Shown piece by piece: positions 33,475-45,110 of a stretch of DNA of 64,000 nt. Each line of letters opens with the position of its first letter. The first letter of the stretch is position 1. The notes below the pieces were generated by a model. That model worked only from the letters and a program-made list of their open reading frames with translations, was not told where the DNA came from and searched no databases. The stretch comes from Glycine soja. Its lineage: Eukaryota > Streptophyta > Magnoliopsida > Fabales > Fabaceae. Made by a program: the position numbers and the translations under genes. Where the stretch lies: NCBI RefSeq assembly GCF_004193775.1, contig NC_041011.1, forward strand, positions 44,337,167 to 44,401,166, in the 5' to 3' direction.

Positions 33475-36469
33475 AATTGTATTGCTGAGTATATGCTTTA
33501 AGAATTCTGTGCTGTTTCATACATGCAGATTTCTAACTGCTTTGACTGCTGCTGGTGAAATCTTGCGCTCTTACCTTTTTTTTAGCTTATTGAATCTCTC
33601 ATGAACTGTTTGATTTAAGGTTTGCAAATGTTCAAGAGGTAGTGTAGTTTTTCCGAAAATGTGATTCTTCCTTCGTGATGTAGCTTGTTCTGTTACTGTA
33701 TTTTGGATAAATAAATGCTATCCTACTACACCTATAACTAATGAGAGGGAGAAAAATATTTTCTTCTCTTTATTTCAACTATCATTTATTTCTATTCAAT
33801 TTGATTCTTTAGTTTAAAATATAAGAAATTATATTATGATTTAAAATTATTATTGAGTGATTTTAAATTATTATAAAATATTTATTTAAAAAAATATTTG
33901 ATTTCAAAAATTATAGGATTAAATAGAAAAAAAAAACTAAAAATCAAATTAAATCAATTTTTAAATTAGATGAACACATTAAATAAAAAATGAAAAAATT
34001 AAATTAAACTTAAATAATAAATTAGAAGAAAAAAAAACTAATTTAACCAATTTCGATCCCTGCCATGCCATGCCATCCATTTTAATTCTTATAACTTGCT
34101 TCCTCGCCTCTAGTTTTTTAGTAATATATGGTTATGAACGAAAAGTGACAATATTTTGCTTAACCAAGGAAAATATCATGCAAAATATTAAAAATCTACC
34201 AACTTCCATTTATCAAAGCCAATGGGTGGCCTTTACCGCATAGATTGTAAAACAATTAAGGACGAAAAAAAAGGTTAAAGAATGTTGCCCAATAAAAGAA
34301 ATTAAAGACTAATAATAATTTTTTAAAATTTAGAAATTAAAAAGATAATAAATCTATAATTTCTCCAAACACACAAGAAGAAAACTCAATTCTAAGAAGA
34401 CGTTTTCAACACGGAAACGAGTAATAGAATTTAGGTGGATGGAGAGAAGACTTTCCATTTTCCAAGTAGAAAAAGACTTTCCATTTTCCAAGTATTTTCC
34501 AAGTATATGTTAAAGTCTTCTTATGAAAGAATCGCTTGACAATGAATGAACTAAATCAATTAAAAAATAATTTGAAAGTTGATTTGATAATTAAATAATT
34601 AGGTTTGGTTTATGAATCAAATGAAGTTAATTTAAGTTAAAAAATGAGTTTGTTAAATAAATGAGTCAAAAGATATAATTTAACTTATTTAATTTATGGA
34701 TAAGTTTAATATATATATATATAAGAGGAAATATCTTATATTAAAGTAAAAGAATTAAATTTGAGTCATATAAATATATTTTTTATATTGGACAATAGAC
34801 TTATAAATCATTAAAAAAACTTATGTAAAACAAATTATAATTTATAAAAATTAAAATTATTATTACTCAAAACACCATGAACATAAGAATACAAAGGAAT
34901 AAAAATATATCTTCAGAGTGGTTTCCTACATAAATAATAAAATAATATAACATATCATTTTAAAATTATTTTTTATCAATATTTTTATTTTAAATTAAAT
35001 TATAGAATAATGATTTTTTATATTATTATTTTATTGAAAGTTAGAAATACTTGTATAATAATTAAAAAACTAAAATCGTACTACTAAAATAAAAATTAAA
35101 TTTATATCTATTTATAAATAATGATAATTTTTGTTATTTATATTTATTGAAAAGTTCTCCTTAGAAATTATTTTAAATATTTTAATTTTTTTATATTTCT
35201 ATCTTTGAAAGGACGACCAAAAAGTCTCCTTAGAAATTAATGTATTTTGATATTAGACTTTAATTTTTTTATTCCATTATTATAATAGCATATCATGGGA
35301 AAGGGAAAGATCATACTTAATTTAGTAAAAAAAAATTGTTTGCACTGTAGTGGGTAATGATATCATTATTTATTATTTATATTTATTTAACAAAAGTCAC
35401 CTTAGAGTTTATTTTAAATGTTTTAATTTTTTCTTTTTTATTTATATTAGTTTAGAGTATCTTTAGTGACACTAAATTAAGATTTTATATTACTTTTTGA
35501 TAGACCCCATAGTCTTATATAAGATTAAAAAAAAAAATTCAAGATTTTTATCATTTTTTCTTTAATAATGAATTTTATTTTAAAATCTTACATAATTTTT
35601 AGTAAGTCTCACATAAATTTCACTTTTAAATATTTAATAAATTAAAAATAATTTTTTAATATAATTTTTAGTAATATCTATCAGAGGTTAATTTTTTTCT
35701 TTATTGTCATTCCTTCAAATCAGTCTTTCTTTTTTTGGATTTTTTTTCTCCTGTGTCTTTCTTGCCATCCGCCTCTTCCTTCTTCCTTTCTCCTTCTTTC
35801 TTGTTCTTCTTTCTTTTTTTTTTTCTTAAATTATTTGATTCAGTTGGTGTGCGGGTTGTATATTTGAATTAAATTACTGCTAATTTATTATTATATATTT
35901 TATGTATATATCATTTAAGTTTTATAATGTTATATATACCAAATTTATATAATATATATTACTTTTTTTTCATGTGATTTTTTTTAAGATATGCTTGATT
36001 TAAAATAGATAAATTTAATAAATTTTTAATGTAAAAGGTTCATCATTTATAATTTTTAATAGAATTTTATTTAAAATATGAAAAAAGCATATAAATTTTA
36101 ATAAAATAATATTTTAGTAAAAATAAAAAATCTAACTGAATTAAACCGTAAAATGTTAATTTATTTTATTTTAAATGACAACCAAATCATATATATTTTT
36201 TTAAGTTTGATTTGAATAATTTTTTGATAAAAAATTAAACCAAATTAAAATCGGTAGACTAAAGTATAGGCGAGTTTGAAGCTGGCTCTATGCAATAAAT
36301 GCGTATGTTCAGTAAATGCAACAAATCGAACATTGTGTGTATGTTTTCTCTTTTGTTTTCTTTATTACATACTCACCGATACAATTGTAAGAGCATCTTT
36401 ATCTCTTTCCCTAGCTACACAGGTTACCGAATAGTAGTAGTAAATAGTTAATCTAAGTCTTGATGAATT

Positions 36470-36700
36470 AATTTTAGATTTAATTATATAATTAGTTTCT
36501 TAATTATAATTAAAATTTAAATTGAATCTCTCAATTATTAAAATATTTAATAAGATTCTTTAATTATTTTACAGATCCCTCAATTGTTAAAATTTTTAAT
36601 CAAGTTCTTTAATTATTTTGAAAAAATCAATTAAATTCTTCAATTATTAAAAAGTTCAATTAAATCCTTTAATTATTAAAAAAATTTAATCAAAATATTT
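36470..36700. repeat. Degenerate tandem repeat, period about 29-31 bp
   Basis: About seven imperfect units of the form 'aattaaattctttaattattaaaaa' follow one another with drifting sequence. Confidence 0.7.
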
Positions 36701-39700
36701 TATTTTAGGTTAAAATATAAATTTTGTCTTCCTATTTTTTAAAATTTATAATTTTAGTCACTTTATTTTTTAATTAAAATATTTTGTCTCATACTTTAAA
36801 AAAAATTTGATTTTAGTGACCTTTATCAATTTGAAACTTGATTATATACTTTTTTAATTCTTTTTTTAATAAATTAAGATTCTTAATAATTAAAAAAAAT
36901 TAAAAAAATTATCATTTAGATAATAAATAAACATGTGTTAGTCACTATTTAGAGAATTCCAAAAGTCTTTTAAATATATCAAATACATCCTAAAAGTTAT
37001 AATTTTTAAAAAAACTTCTCCAATGACATTTACAAATAAATTTTATTAAAAAGGAGGTGATATTTTCACTTTGAAGTTATTGACTATTTTTGATAAAAAC
37101 ACTACTCCTTTCATTCTAAAATAATTATCACCCAAAAATATTTTACATAAATTAAGAAAAAATAATAAATTAATATTATATCATCGTTAATTCATTTATA
37201 GATTTTATAATTTATCATTATATTTTTAAAAATATAAAAAATAATTAATATTACATTAAAAGAATTAGAATAATAATTATTTTGACCCCTTTTATGCAAA
37301 ATGTTTCTCTATTTAATTATTTTACTTTACCCTCTCTTTTTTCTTTTATTCCCTTCCCTTCTCAACTTCTCTCATGGCCCGTACAAGCTCTCTCTCTCTC
37401 TATCGTTGCTGTTTACTAGAGTCAACCAAATCAACGCTATTTTTTTTTTCAGTTGTCTCTCCTCCTTCCAATTACTCCTTTGCAGGGGCAAACCAACCAT
37501 TTCAATACCACCAAAATGAAGCCTTCCCCCCTAAAAGTGCATTTGGAAGAATTGTATTGGGAAGGAAAAAATGAAAAGAAAATTTTAAGAAAAATTAACT
37601 TCAAGATACAAAATTTTAAATTTTTCTTTCCTTTTACTTTTCATCCAATTTAAATTTTAAAATTTTATTTATTTTGTCAGGTGAATTTAATTTAATTAAT
37701 TAAATAAAATATGTGAATTATAATAATCCACAACACTATTTTGATTTCCATCTATAAAAAAAAGATCACATATTTAATCCGCATTTTTGAAGGTGAATGG
37801 GGATGCAAAGACACTACAAGTCACCACTTTAGTTATTTTAATTTTTTTATATAACATCTTTTATTTATCCTCAAATCATCATATTTAAAATACGAAACAA
37901 TAAAAGGTGCATGATAAAAGAAGATTGAGTAATGAAGACGTATATCAGTACATACAGTGACATGCTCAGAGATTTCAAAGGATGGACTGAGCGGAAAAGA
38001 AGCATCGATGAAGGTCCAATTAATGACATGCAGTTTACGGATTCAGCGTCAAATAAGCATTTATTTTCTTTATTCCGTGTTTTTCTATGCAGAGAGAACC
38101 AATAAGAAAATAAAAAGGATAAATAACTATTTCTCTTCAAAAGAGGAAAACTATTTTTTTCTTGAACGTGTCTATTCCATCAAAGAATAAGGATTTTGAT
38201 TTAATTCTCTTAAAAATAATATAATTACATCCTGTAATTAGTTTTATGAATTTTTTTTATTAAATCTTAATATTTAAGGACTGATTTAATAATAAATATA
38301 CTTTTTAAAGACTAATTAATATTAAGTTATAAACTTTAGAATTTAATTTATCATTAATTTGTATTTAAGACATAATTATTATATTTTTTACACATTAAGA
38401 TATTAAATTAGAATATTCATTGTTTCATATATTAAATTGTCGATTTATACATAATTTTATTTGAAATGTCATATATTAAATCTGAAACTAACGTATTATC
38501 CAATAATTGGTGTGCAAATTTATAAGGATTACGAGGGATAGTTTCTTTTTTCTTTTTTAGGGAATTAGTCATAGTTTCTAAAGTTATCGTTTGTCAATAT
38601 TGATAAACCAACTAAGAAATAAAAAAATTGATACTTGGTAATAAGAATCTTCGATATAAGCTTTCTTTCTTTTTTTCGTCGATACAGTCTGAATATAAAC
38701 AAACTTCTATTACTCCAAAAAGTCATCTTAATATTTCTGCCAACTAATAAAAAAAATATTATGATAATTATTTTTTAATATAGTTGGTAAACCAGTAAAA
38801 GGCTTTTCTATAATATTTTTCTCAAATTATAACAAATTTACATATGTACACATCATGAGCAAATTTTATTATAACGAATGAATTTGTCTATTCCTTTCTG
38901 TTTCAAGTTAATACTAACTTGAATGAATTTCCATTTACACCATTCATTGCTTTTGGTGTATCCTAACAAAAAACAATTAATCAAATGTGAATGACGGATG
39001 CTAATTCATACGTGTAATACATAAGTGTTTTAAATGCCCAACTTGTTGAGCAAGGAATTGAGCTATGATATCCCCAAGTCCTTTTATGAAGAAGAGTGCA
39101 TAATAAGAATGAGTTTAAACATAAGAAAGTCAGGCATTGTCTTCATTTCACACAAAGTAACAATTCATTTCGGTGTGTTTAGACCATTCATTCATGAAGA
39201 TTTCTAGCTATATGAAGCACAATTCACTGTCACATTCACTTCAATTCATATGTATTTTCTTTTCACCAAAAAAATTTATATATATTTTCTCCGTACTTAA
39301 ATATAAAAAAATGAATTAAATTTCAAGTTAATTAAAGAAGTCAGTTAATACTATTCAATGCTACTAATCGCATTTGAAAAAGTAAACTGCATAACCCATG
39401 CAGATTTAATGATTCCATGGATTCAAAATAACAACTTCTCGCACCCTTCATCCCGTTGCTATCCATACGTAATGCATATACAGTACAATTTTTTTCAGAA
39501 TGTTTGTCCCATAAATACATATCAAAGTGTCTTAAAACAAATTTGTTTTCTAAAATAATGTCCCATAAACAGTTGAACAAAACACTGAAAAGAGAATAGA
39601 AAAAGAGAACTTATCCTAACTGTTTGCTTTCTTAAATTTTAGGATCACTAGTTTTGAAAATATTTTCAAAATTTAATGGAATTTGAATGAGAAATTAATT

Positions 39701-41404
39701 ACTAAAATGGTGTAGAATTGTTTTTAAAAAATTCTATTATTATTTAAAAAAGTGAAGAAAATAAAAATGCTCTTAATTATACATTTGAATAAAAATACAT
39801 TATTTGCAAAGATACTAACATTGTTGACGAAGTTAAGGATTTCCTGTATAAAAACGAATTGAAAAGTAATAAACTGATGCTTGGAAATGTGCATTCTACC
39901 CAATGCTGAAAATCCATGAAAATCAGAAGATACCCAGCAGAAATACCATTTCAGTCCCATATCTACATAGTTTCATGAAGTTAACAATTGAAAAAAAACA
40001 CACAAAGGAAACTATATATCAAAAAGAAAGGCTCCAGGAGCTTGGTAAGGACTTCGAGTCTTCAACGGCAATGGCCATGAAAATACTAGCGACAAGCAAT
40101 TGTGGATAAACTGGCACCACCATGAACCATATGGGCATAATATGAGCAGCAAATGTTGAGATTTCTACAACTAATCTACAATCTATAATAGAAATTAAAA
40201 AATATTTGTTTATAAAATAACAACTATATAAAAAAGTTATATACAATTAATTATAGTACATATACACAAGGCTAAATTGTTTTTAATTCCTTATAATAAC
40301 ATGAAAGTTTTACTTAAATGCTAATAATTTTAATAATTACAACAAATTCTTATAATTAACTTTTTTAATCAAATCCTTAAAATGCAACACCATTGATCGT
40401 CTCTTAAAAAATTGTGACGGCTTTCAAACCCATATTATATATCCTTATCACTTCTAGCTGCACTTGTTTGCTTCAGTGTCTTCACTCCTTCCTCATTATA
40501 TTGTTGGTGAATCCACTAACAAATCAATATGAATTCAATGTATTAGATTGATGATCCGAGAAATTCCTTATGAATATAGATCAAACAGCATACTACTTCC
40601 GGCCACCTCCTTGACGTCCATAACAATCACCATTAGAAGGTTTTACATACAAAGCAACAACTATGCAGTGAGTATTTTCCAAAGACATTGTATAATCTGC
40701 TGGAAATCTACTTTGATGTATAGAACAATAAAAGCATCACCAAATGTATTTACGAGGTATGGTTAACATGTGTATTAATTAAGGGTCATGTTTTGGGAAT
40801 TAAGAAATAAAAAAAATTATGCAAAAGAATTATCAACTGAGATAAACTCTCTTAATTTTGATACATTATTAGTTTAGAAAACTTTTTAATTGTATACTCT
40901 ATACTGATTAGAGAATGACCAAGATATAACTTTAAAATACTTGTTAATTTCATATTTAGATGATAGTGGGAGTCTAGCACTGTTGCATGCATTACTTATC
41001 AGATGTGATTTTCACAACAATCGCGAATGTCATTTCTGTTTTTTGCTGGTCATATTAGAATTGTGGGTGTGTGCTTCCAGTCTTTGTATTTAGAGATTAG
41101 GATGGGTTGGTTTTGTGTGTTTGTTTATCAGTGTTCATGGCTTGGGACACGATGGGCATGCCTTGTTAAAGCACTACTTGTGCATTTATTAATATATACG
41201 AAGAAAACTTGAACTTTAATAATTTTAGAATAGAGAGAGTAATCCATAAGATCATTAGGGTCGGTCTAATGATGAGAGATGGAGAAGTATGCATGAGGTT
41301 ATTTAAACTTGTGATCATTGTATAAAAAAAATAATCCATAAGGATTAAAAATAATCAATTTAGTTTGTTAATATTGAATTTGTTTAAAATTTATATAAAA
41401 CTTT

Positions 41405-42330
41405 CAAAAATGGGTGATTGCAGCCCAAAATAGAGAACGATTTTGGTATTTCCACCCATTTTTTTCTAAGTTCACCTATAACCTTAATTTTTTTAACAAA
41501 AATACCATCGACGAAAACATTTTTTGTCATGTGTCTCAAAGAGAGTTATTAAGATATTCAACAAAAACATATTTTCTTTATATGATGTGAAGTCACACCC
41601 TCTAATTTTTTTGGTAGAGTGGGAAAACTAAAAGAAGACAAAACCTAGCTATTGAGGCTAATTCCCTTCTATACTCAAGCAACACATCTTCAGACCCTCT
41701 AATAACACAACATAAACAATTAAACATGTCTATGTTATTTATCTCAATTTTTTTTGTCAAGTTACACAATAAAATGTATTTTTGTTGCATATTTTGATAA
41801 GATTTAGTTGAAATATTCAACAAAAACACATTTTCATTATATATCTCAACAAGATTTATTCTAGATATTTTAAAAAAATACATTTATGTTTTATATCTAG
41901 ATACGCAACAAAAACATATTTACATTTAGAATATTTCTTGTCAATTATTTTAAGTCTTAAATATAATTTTGGTTTCTTGTTTTTAAAATAGAAATATTTG
42001 ATCTCTTATTTTGAATTCTTATATTTTATTTAATTAAATTATTTATTGATGATAGCTTAAATGGATATGTTAGATTTATGATTCAATTAGATACAATAAA
42101 AAAGAAAAACTTAAGCACAATTGAAGATTAAATTAAATTTAAATATATTTATTTTAAAATAGAAGAACCAAAATTATATATTGAACAAAATAATAGAATC
42201 AAAATTTCATTTAACCCTCTTTTTTTAAGTTAGGGGTAAACCTAAAAAAAATAGGAAAGAGAATTGCAAAGACCAACATAGAAACCTAAAGAGTTCAACA
42301 ACTCGAAGAAGTGAACCAAGCCCATCAAAC
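41405..42330. mobile_element. Possible non-autonomous TIR element
   Basis: The left side (ttggtatttccacccatttt, then ctaagttcacc) pairs imperfectly with the reverse complement of the right side (ttggtctttgcaattctctttc, then ttttaggtttaccc) near 42225-42290. The interior repeats 'caacaaaaacatatttt'-like blocks several times. The left side also resembles 9685-9800. I could not identify a target duplication, so boundaries and class are uncertain. Confidence 0.4.
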
Positions 42331-42559
42331 TTGAAGACTAAGTGGGCAATCACTTCTTACACCTTATTTTTAGCTGGTTTCGCCCGTTAATTTTTTATAT
42401 TCTGAAGTTACCCTTCTCCACCATGGCCTCACCCCTCTGATTCGTCACCTCTCCATCTCCAGGGACTGCAGTAGCTCCCTCCACCTCTTTGTTTTCGCCA
42501 GCATCACCAAGGTTGCCGAAGTGAAACTCACCGGTGAAGATGTAGACATCCCCACTGCT

Positions 42560-42890
42560 CACTGCCACATTACGGAATCATTGATGCAAAATGATACATT
42601 AAGAAATCATTGATCCGAAATGATACGTGTATTCTAAAAATGTATGGAATACATGTATCATTCTGGATTCAACGAATCCATAATATACAAGAATTCCATA
42701 AATGTATACAGAAATTCCAATTCCGTAATATATGTTGATATATTACAGAAGTATTCTAAAATACATTTCAAAATACCCATATGGGTCATTTAATATGCAA
42801 GAGCAAGTATTCTAGAAATGTATTTTGAAATTCTTGTTCTGTAATATATAAGCATATATTCTAAAACATTTTTGAAATGCCTTCTTTTAC
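42560..42890. repeat. Cluster of imperfect palindromes
   Basis: A near-perfect palindrome of about 44 bp centres near 42642 (aatgatacgtgtattctaaa pairs with ggaatacatgtatcatt). Related blocks (agtattcta(a/g)aa(t)atgtatttt) recur up to 42860. The surrounding DNA (42360-43320) is less AT-rich than its neighbours and may be the body of another element, but its ends are not clear. Confidence 0.55.
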
Positions 42891-43337
42891 GGGTACGCAA
42901 GAAAAAATCATACATGGGACACAACTAATTACCTTATTCTGCATAATGGCTTCAAGAACGACGATTGCAAAGGCTACACTGGCGAAGGTGGGGTCACTAG
43001 CGTCAATGGAGGTGCCTTCACCGGAACAAAGGGCATCAGTCCATTAAGGCACTTTGTTATTTCAACGGGTTGCACCAAGTAAAAAATTGAGTGCATAAAG
43101 CAATTGCCGACGATCAGCAAGTCGATGTGTAACATCGTGAAATCGCCAGAAGATGTCGGAGACCATGGACTCGTTCGAGAAGCAGTTCTGAATGTGTGAC
43201 AGAATGCGTGTGCGTGTGTGAGTGATAATGAGAAAAAAGGAGTTTAAATTAGCAAACGGGAGATGTATTTAGCAAGAATCCTCGTGACAGGGCCCAAAAC
43301 GGCCTTTCTTCACCTTTTAAGAGGAATTCCAAGAACA

Positions 43338-43932
43338 AAACAGCCAGGGACATGCTAGTTGCACCCAGAAACATTGCTGGTGCACCCAGCAATTAAGTGA
43401 ATGGGCAAAATTGCCCCTGTTAAAAAAAATAATTATTCTTCCAGAAGAAGGTTCTTCCGGTAGAACAATTTATTCTACCAGAAGAACCTTCTTCTGGAGA
43501 AGTTACCGGAAGAAGTTCTTCCGGTAACTTCTCCGGAAGAAGATTCTTCCGGATGAACAATTTGTTCTACCGGAAGAATCTTCTTCCGGATGAACAAATT
43601 GTTCTACCGGAAGAACCTTCTTCCGGAAGCTTTCCGGAAGAAGGTTCTTCCGGTAGAATACAAATTGTTCTTTCGGAAGAAGGTTCTTCCGGAAAGCTTT
43701 CGGAAAAAAGGTTTTTTCGATAGAGCACAAATTGTTCTTCCGGAAGAAGGTTCTTCCGAAAAGTTTCCGAAAAAAAGGTTCTTTCAATAGAGCACAAATT
43801 GTTCTTCCAGAAGAAGGTTCTTCCGGAAGAAGAAATTATCTTTTTTAATGCAAGGGCAATTTTGCCCATTCACCTAATTGCTGGGTGCACCAGCAATGTT
43901 GCTGGGTGCACCTAGCATGTCCCAAACAGCCA
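43338..43932. mobile_element. 577-bp MULE-type element with perfect 9-bp target duplication and palindrome-chain interior
   Basis: AAACAGCCA occurs at 43338-43346 and 43924-43932, directly flanking the element 43347-43923. Its ends are inverted repeats of about 95-100 bp with only scattered mismatches: both begin GGGACATGCTAG, followed by (t/g)TGCACCCAG and, further in, GAATGGGCAAAATTGCCC. A 9-bp duplication with long TIRs fits a Mutator-like MITE. The interior (about 43430-43840) is built from consecutive palindromes around TTCCGGAA, for example 43441-43497, 43498-43532 and 43533-43589. Both strands show long open frames there, but these are by-products of the repeat and not genes. Confidence 0.9.
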
Positions 43933-44110
43933 CCATACTTCAAGGCTCCAAATCTCCAATAACTCAATGAAAACATCTGACAATTTTTAATCAAGCTTCT
44001 TTTGGCCAGTAACTGTTTTTTAAGCATCTTACTTGAGCTTTAGTGAAAATATTTTCGAAATTAACATAGCTTAATTTTTTATTTTGTTTTGAAAGAAAAA
44101 AAACTAATCT

Positions 44111-44176
44111 GTCTTCAATTATAATAAAATAATTAGCTTGAACTTGTCTTCAATTATAATAAAATAATTAGCTTGA
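44111..44176. repeat. 35-bp tandem duplication
   Basis: The unit gtcttcaattataataaaat followed by aattagcttga begins at 44111 and again at 44146; the 31-bp unit core is identical in both copies. It lies about 0.9 kb upstream of the pullulanase start. Confidence 0.95.
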
Positions 44177-45013
44177 CAAGTTCAGTTGACAGAATGACAG
44201 TATAAAATAAAAATAAATAAAGTATACTTATAACATGAAGATAAAATTGAATTTGAGATAAGTTAACATTTCATCCATTAAAAAATTAGATTTAATTGTA
44301 TTTTAATTCTTTTAGTTTAAATTAAATGAAATTTTAGTTTTCTAAATTTTTAAGCTATTTTAAGTTCTTTGATTTTAAAATTAAATAAATTTAATCATTT
44401 AATCGGTTTTCTTATATTAATAACTCTTAAATTATAATTTTTATCAAATATTTAGGACTTACAATAGATTCCAATCATGATAGAATTTTTAAAAATTTGA
44501 ACTTAGAAACTCAGTAAAAAAATTATTTTTTCATAAAATTAATATTTAATCGGTAAGTTTTAAATAAAAGAAAGTTTAAAATAATTTAATTCATTTAATA
44601 TGTGGGAAAATTTTAAAAATAAGAATATAAGAATTTCAGGTTAAAAAATGGATCAAAAGATTAAATTTATTTAATTTTAAAACAAATCACTTAATAATGA
44701 AGTAATTTAAGAATCAATCAAGTGATTCAACATAAATAAGTAATATGTTTAAGGTTGAATCATATTATGTTTAATTCTTTGATAAAAAATAATTATTAAT
44801 CAAATTTTATTATTTTTTAGTCCAACTTTGAATTATTCAAATTTTAAAGAAAAAAGGAGTGAAGTAATTTAAGAATCAATATGAGGCATCAGACATTATT
44901 CAATTTATAGGGATTAAAAATACTAACCATACTTTTGGGATCTGATCATATCCGATTGAAAGTGAAAAGGATCTTAACTTTTTGTGAATGATTGATATTT
45001 ACACTACACTGCA

Positions 45014-45019
45014 CACGTG
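45014..45019 (+). promoter_or_regulatory. G-box-type CACGTG hexamer upstream of pullulanase
   Basis: A palindromic CACGTG lies 92 bases before the pullulanase start codon. Such sites are bound by bHLH and bZIP factors in light- and clock-regulated plant promoters. Whether it is promoter or already leader sequence is unknown. Confidence 0.35.
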
Positions 45020-45110
45020 CATGTCTATTTTTTCTCTGTTCTACAAAATGTAATCATAGACAATAGAAATGTAGTGACTAAGGTTCACTCATCTGATCCG
45101 AGGAAGAAGA

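Larger units (their letters stand above)
33475..45110. other. Long AT-rich spacer between DUF4220/DUF594 and pullulanase genes
   Basis: I find no convincing gene in these 11.6 kb. Items seen: repeated 'actttccattttccaagta' near 34450-34505; a pyrimidine-rich stretch at 35745-35830; a degenerate 29-31-bp tandem tract (about 36470-36700); a possible TIR element (41405-42330); palindrome-rich DNA (42560-42890); a MULE-like element (43347-43923); and an exact 35-bp tandem duplication (44111-44176). A minus-strand frame at 40019-40246 encodes a membrane-like string (IMPIWFMVVPVYPQLLVASI) that could be a lone exon or gene fragment. I cannot identify it and found no neighbouring exons. Confidence 0.55.

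Noticed and set aside
40019..40246. Minus-strand frame with a hydrophobic string (IMPIWFMVVPVYPQLLVASI)
   Set aside because: It could be a stray exon, but I recognise no family and found no adjoining exons, so it is not listed as a gene.
43430..43840. Regularly spaced short repeats, CRISPR-like at first sight
   Set aside because: The repeats are contiguous palindromes without unique spacers, inside a eukaryotic transposon with TIRs and a target duplication.
43503..43869. Overlapping long open frames on both strands with Phe/Arg/Lys/Leu-rich repeats
   Set aside because: They are translations of the palindrome chain inside the MULE-type element; both strands read alike because the DNA is self-complementary.
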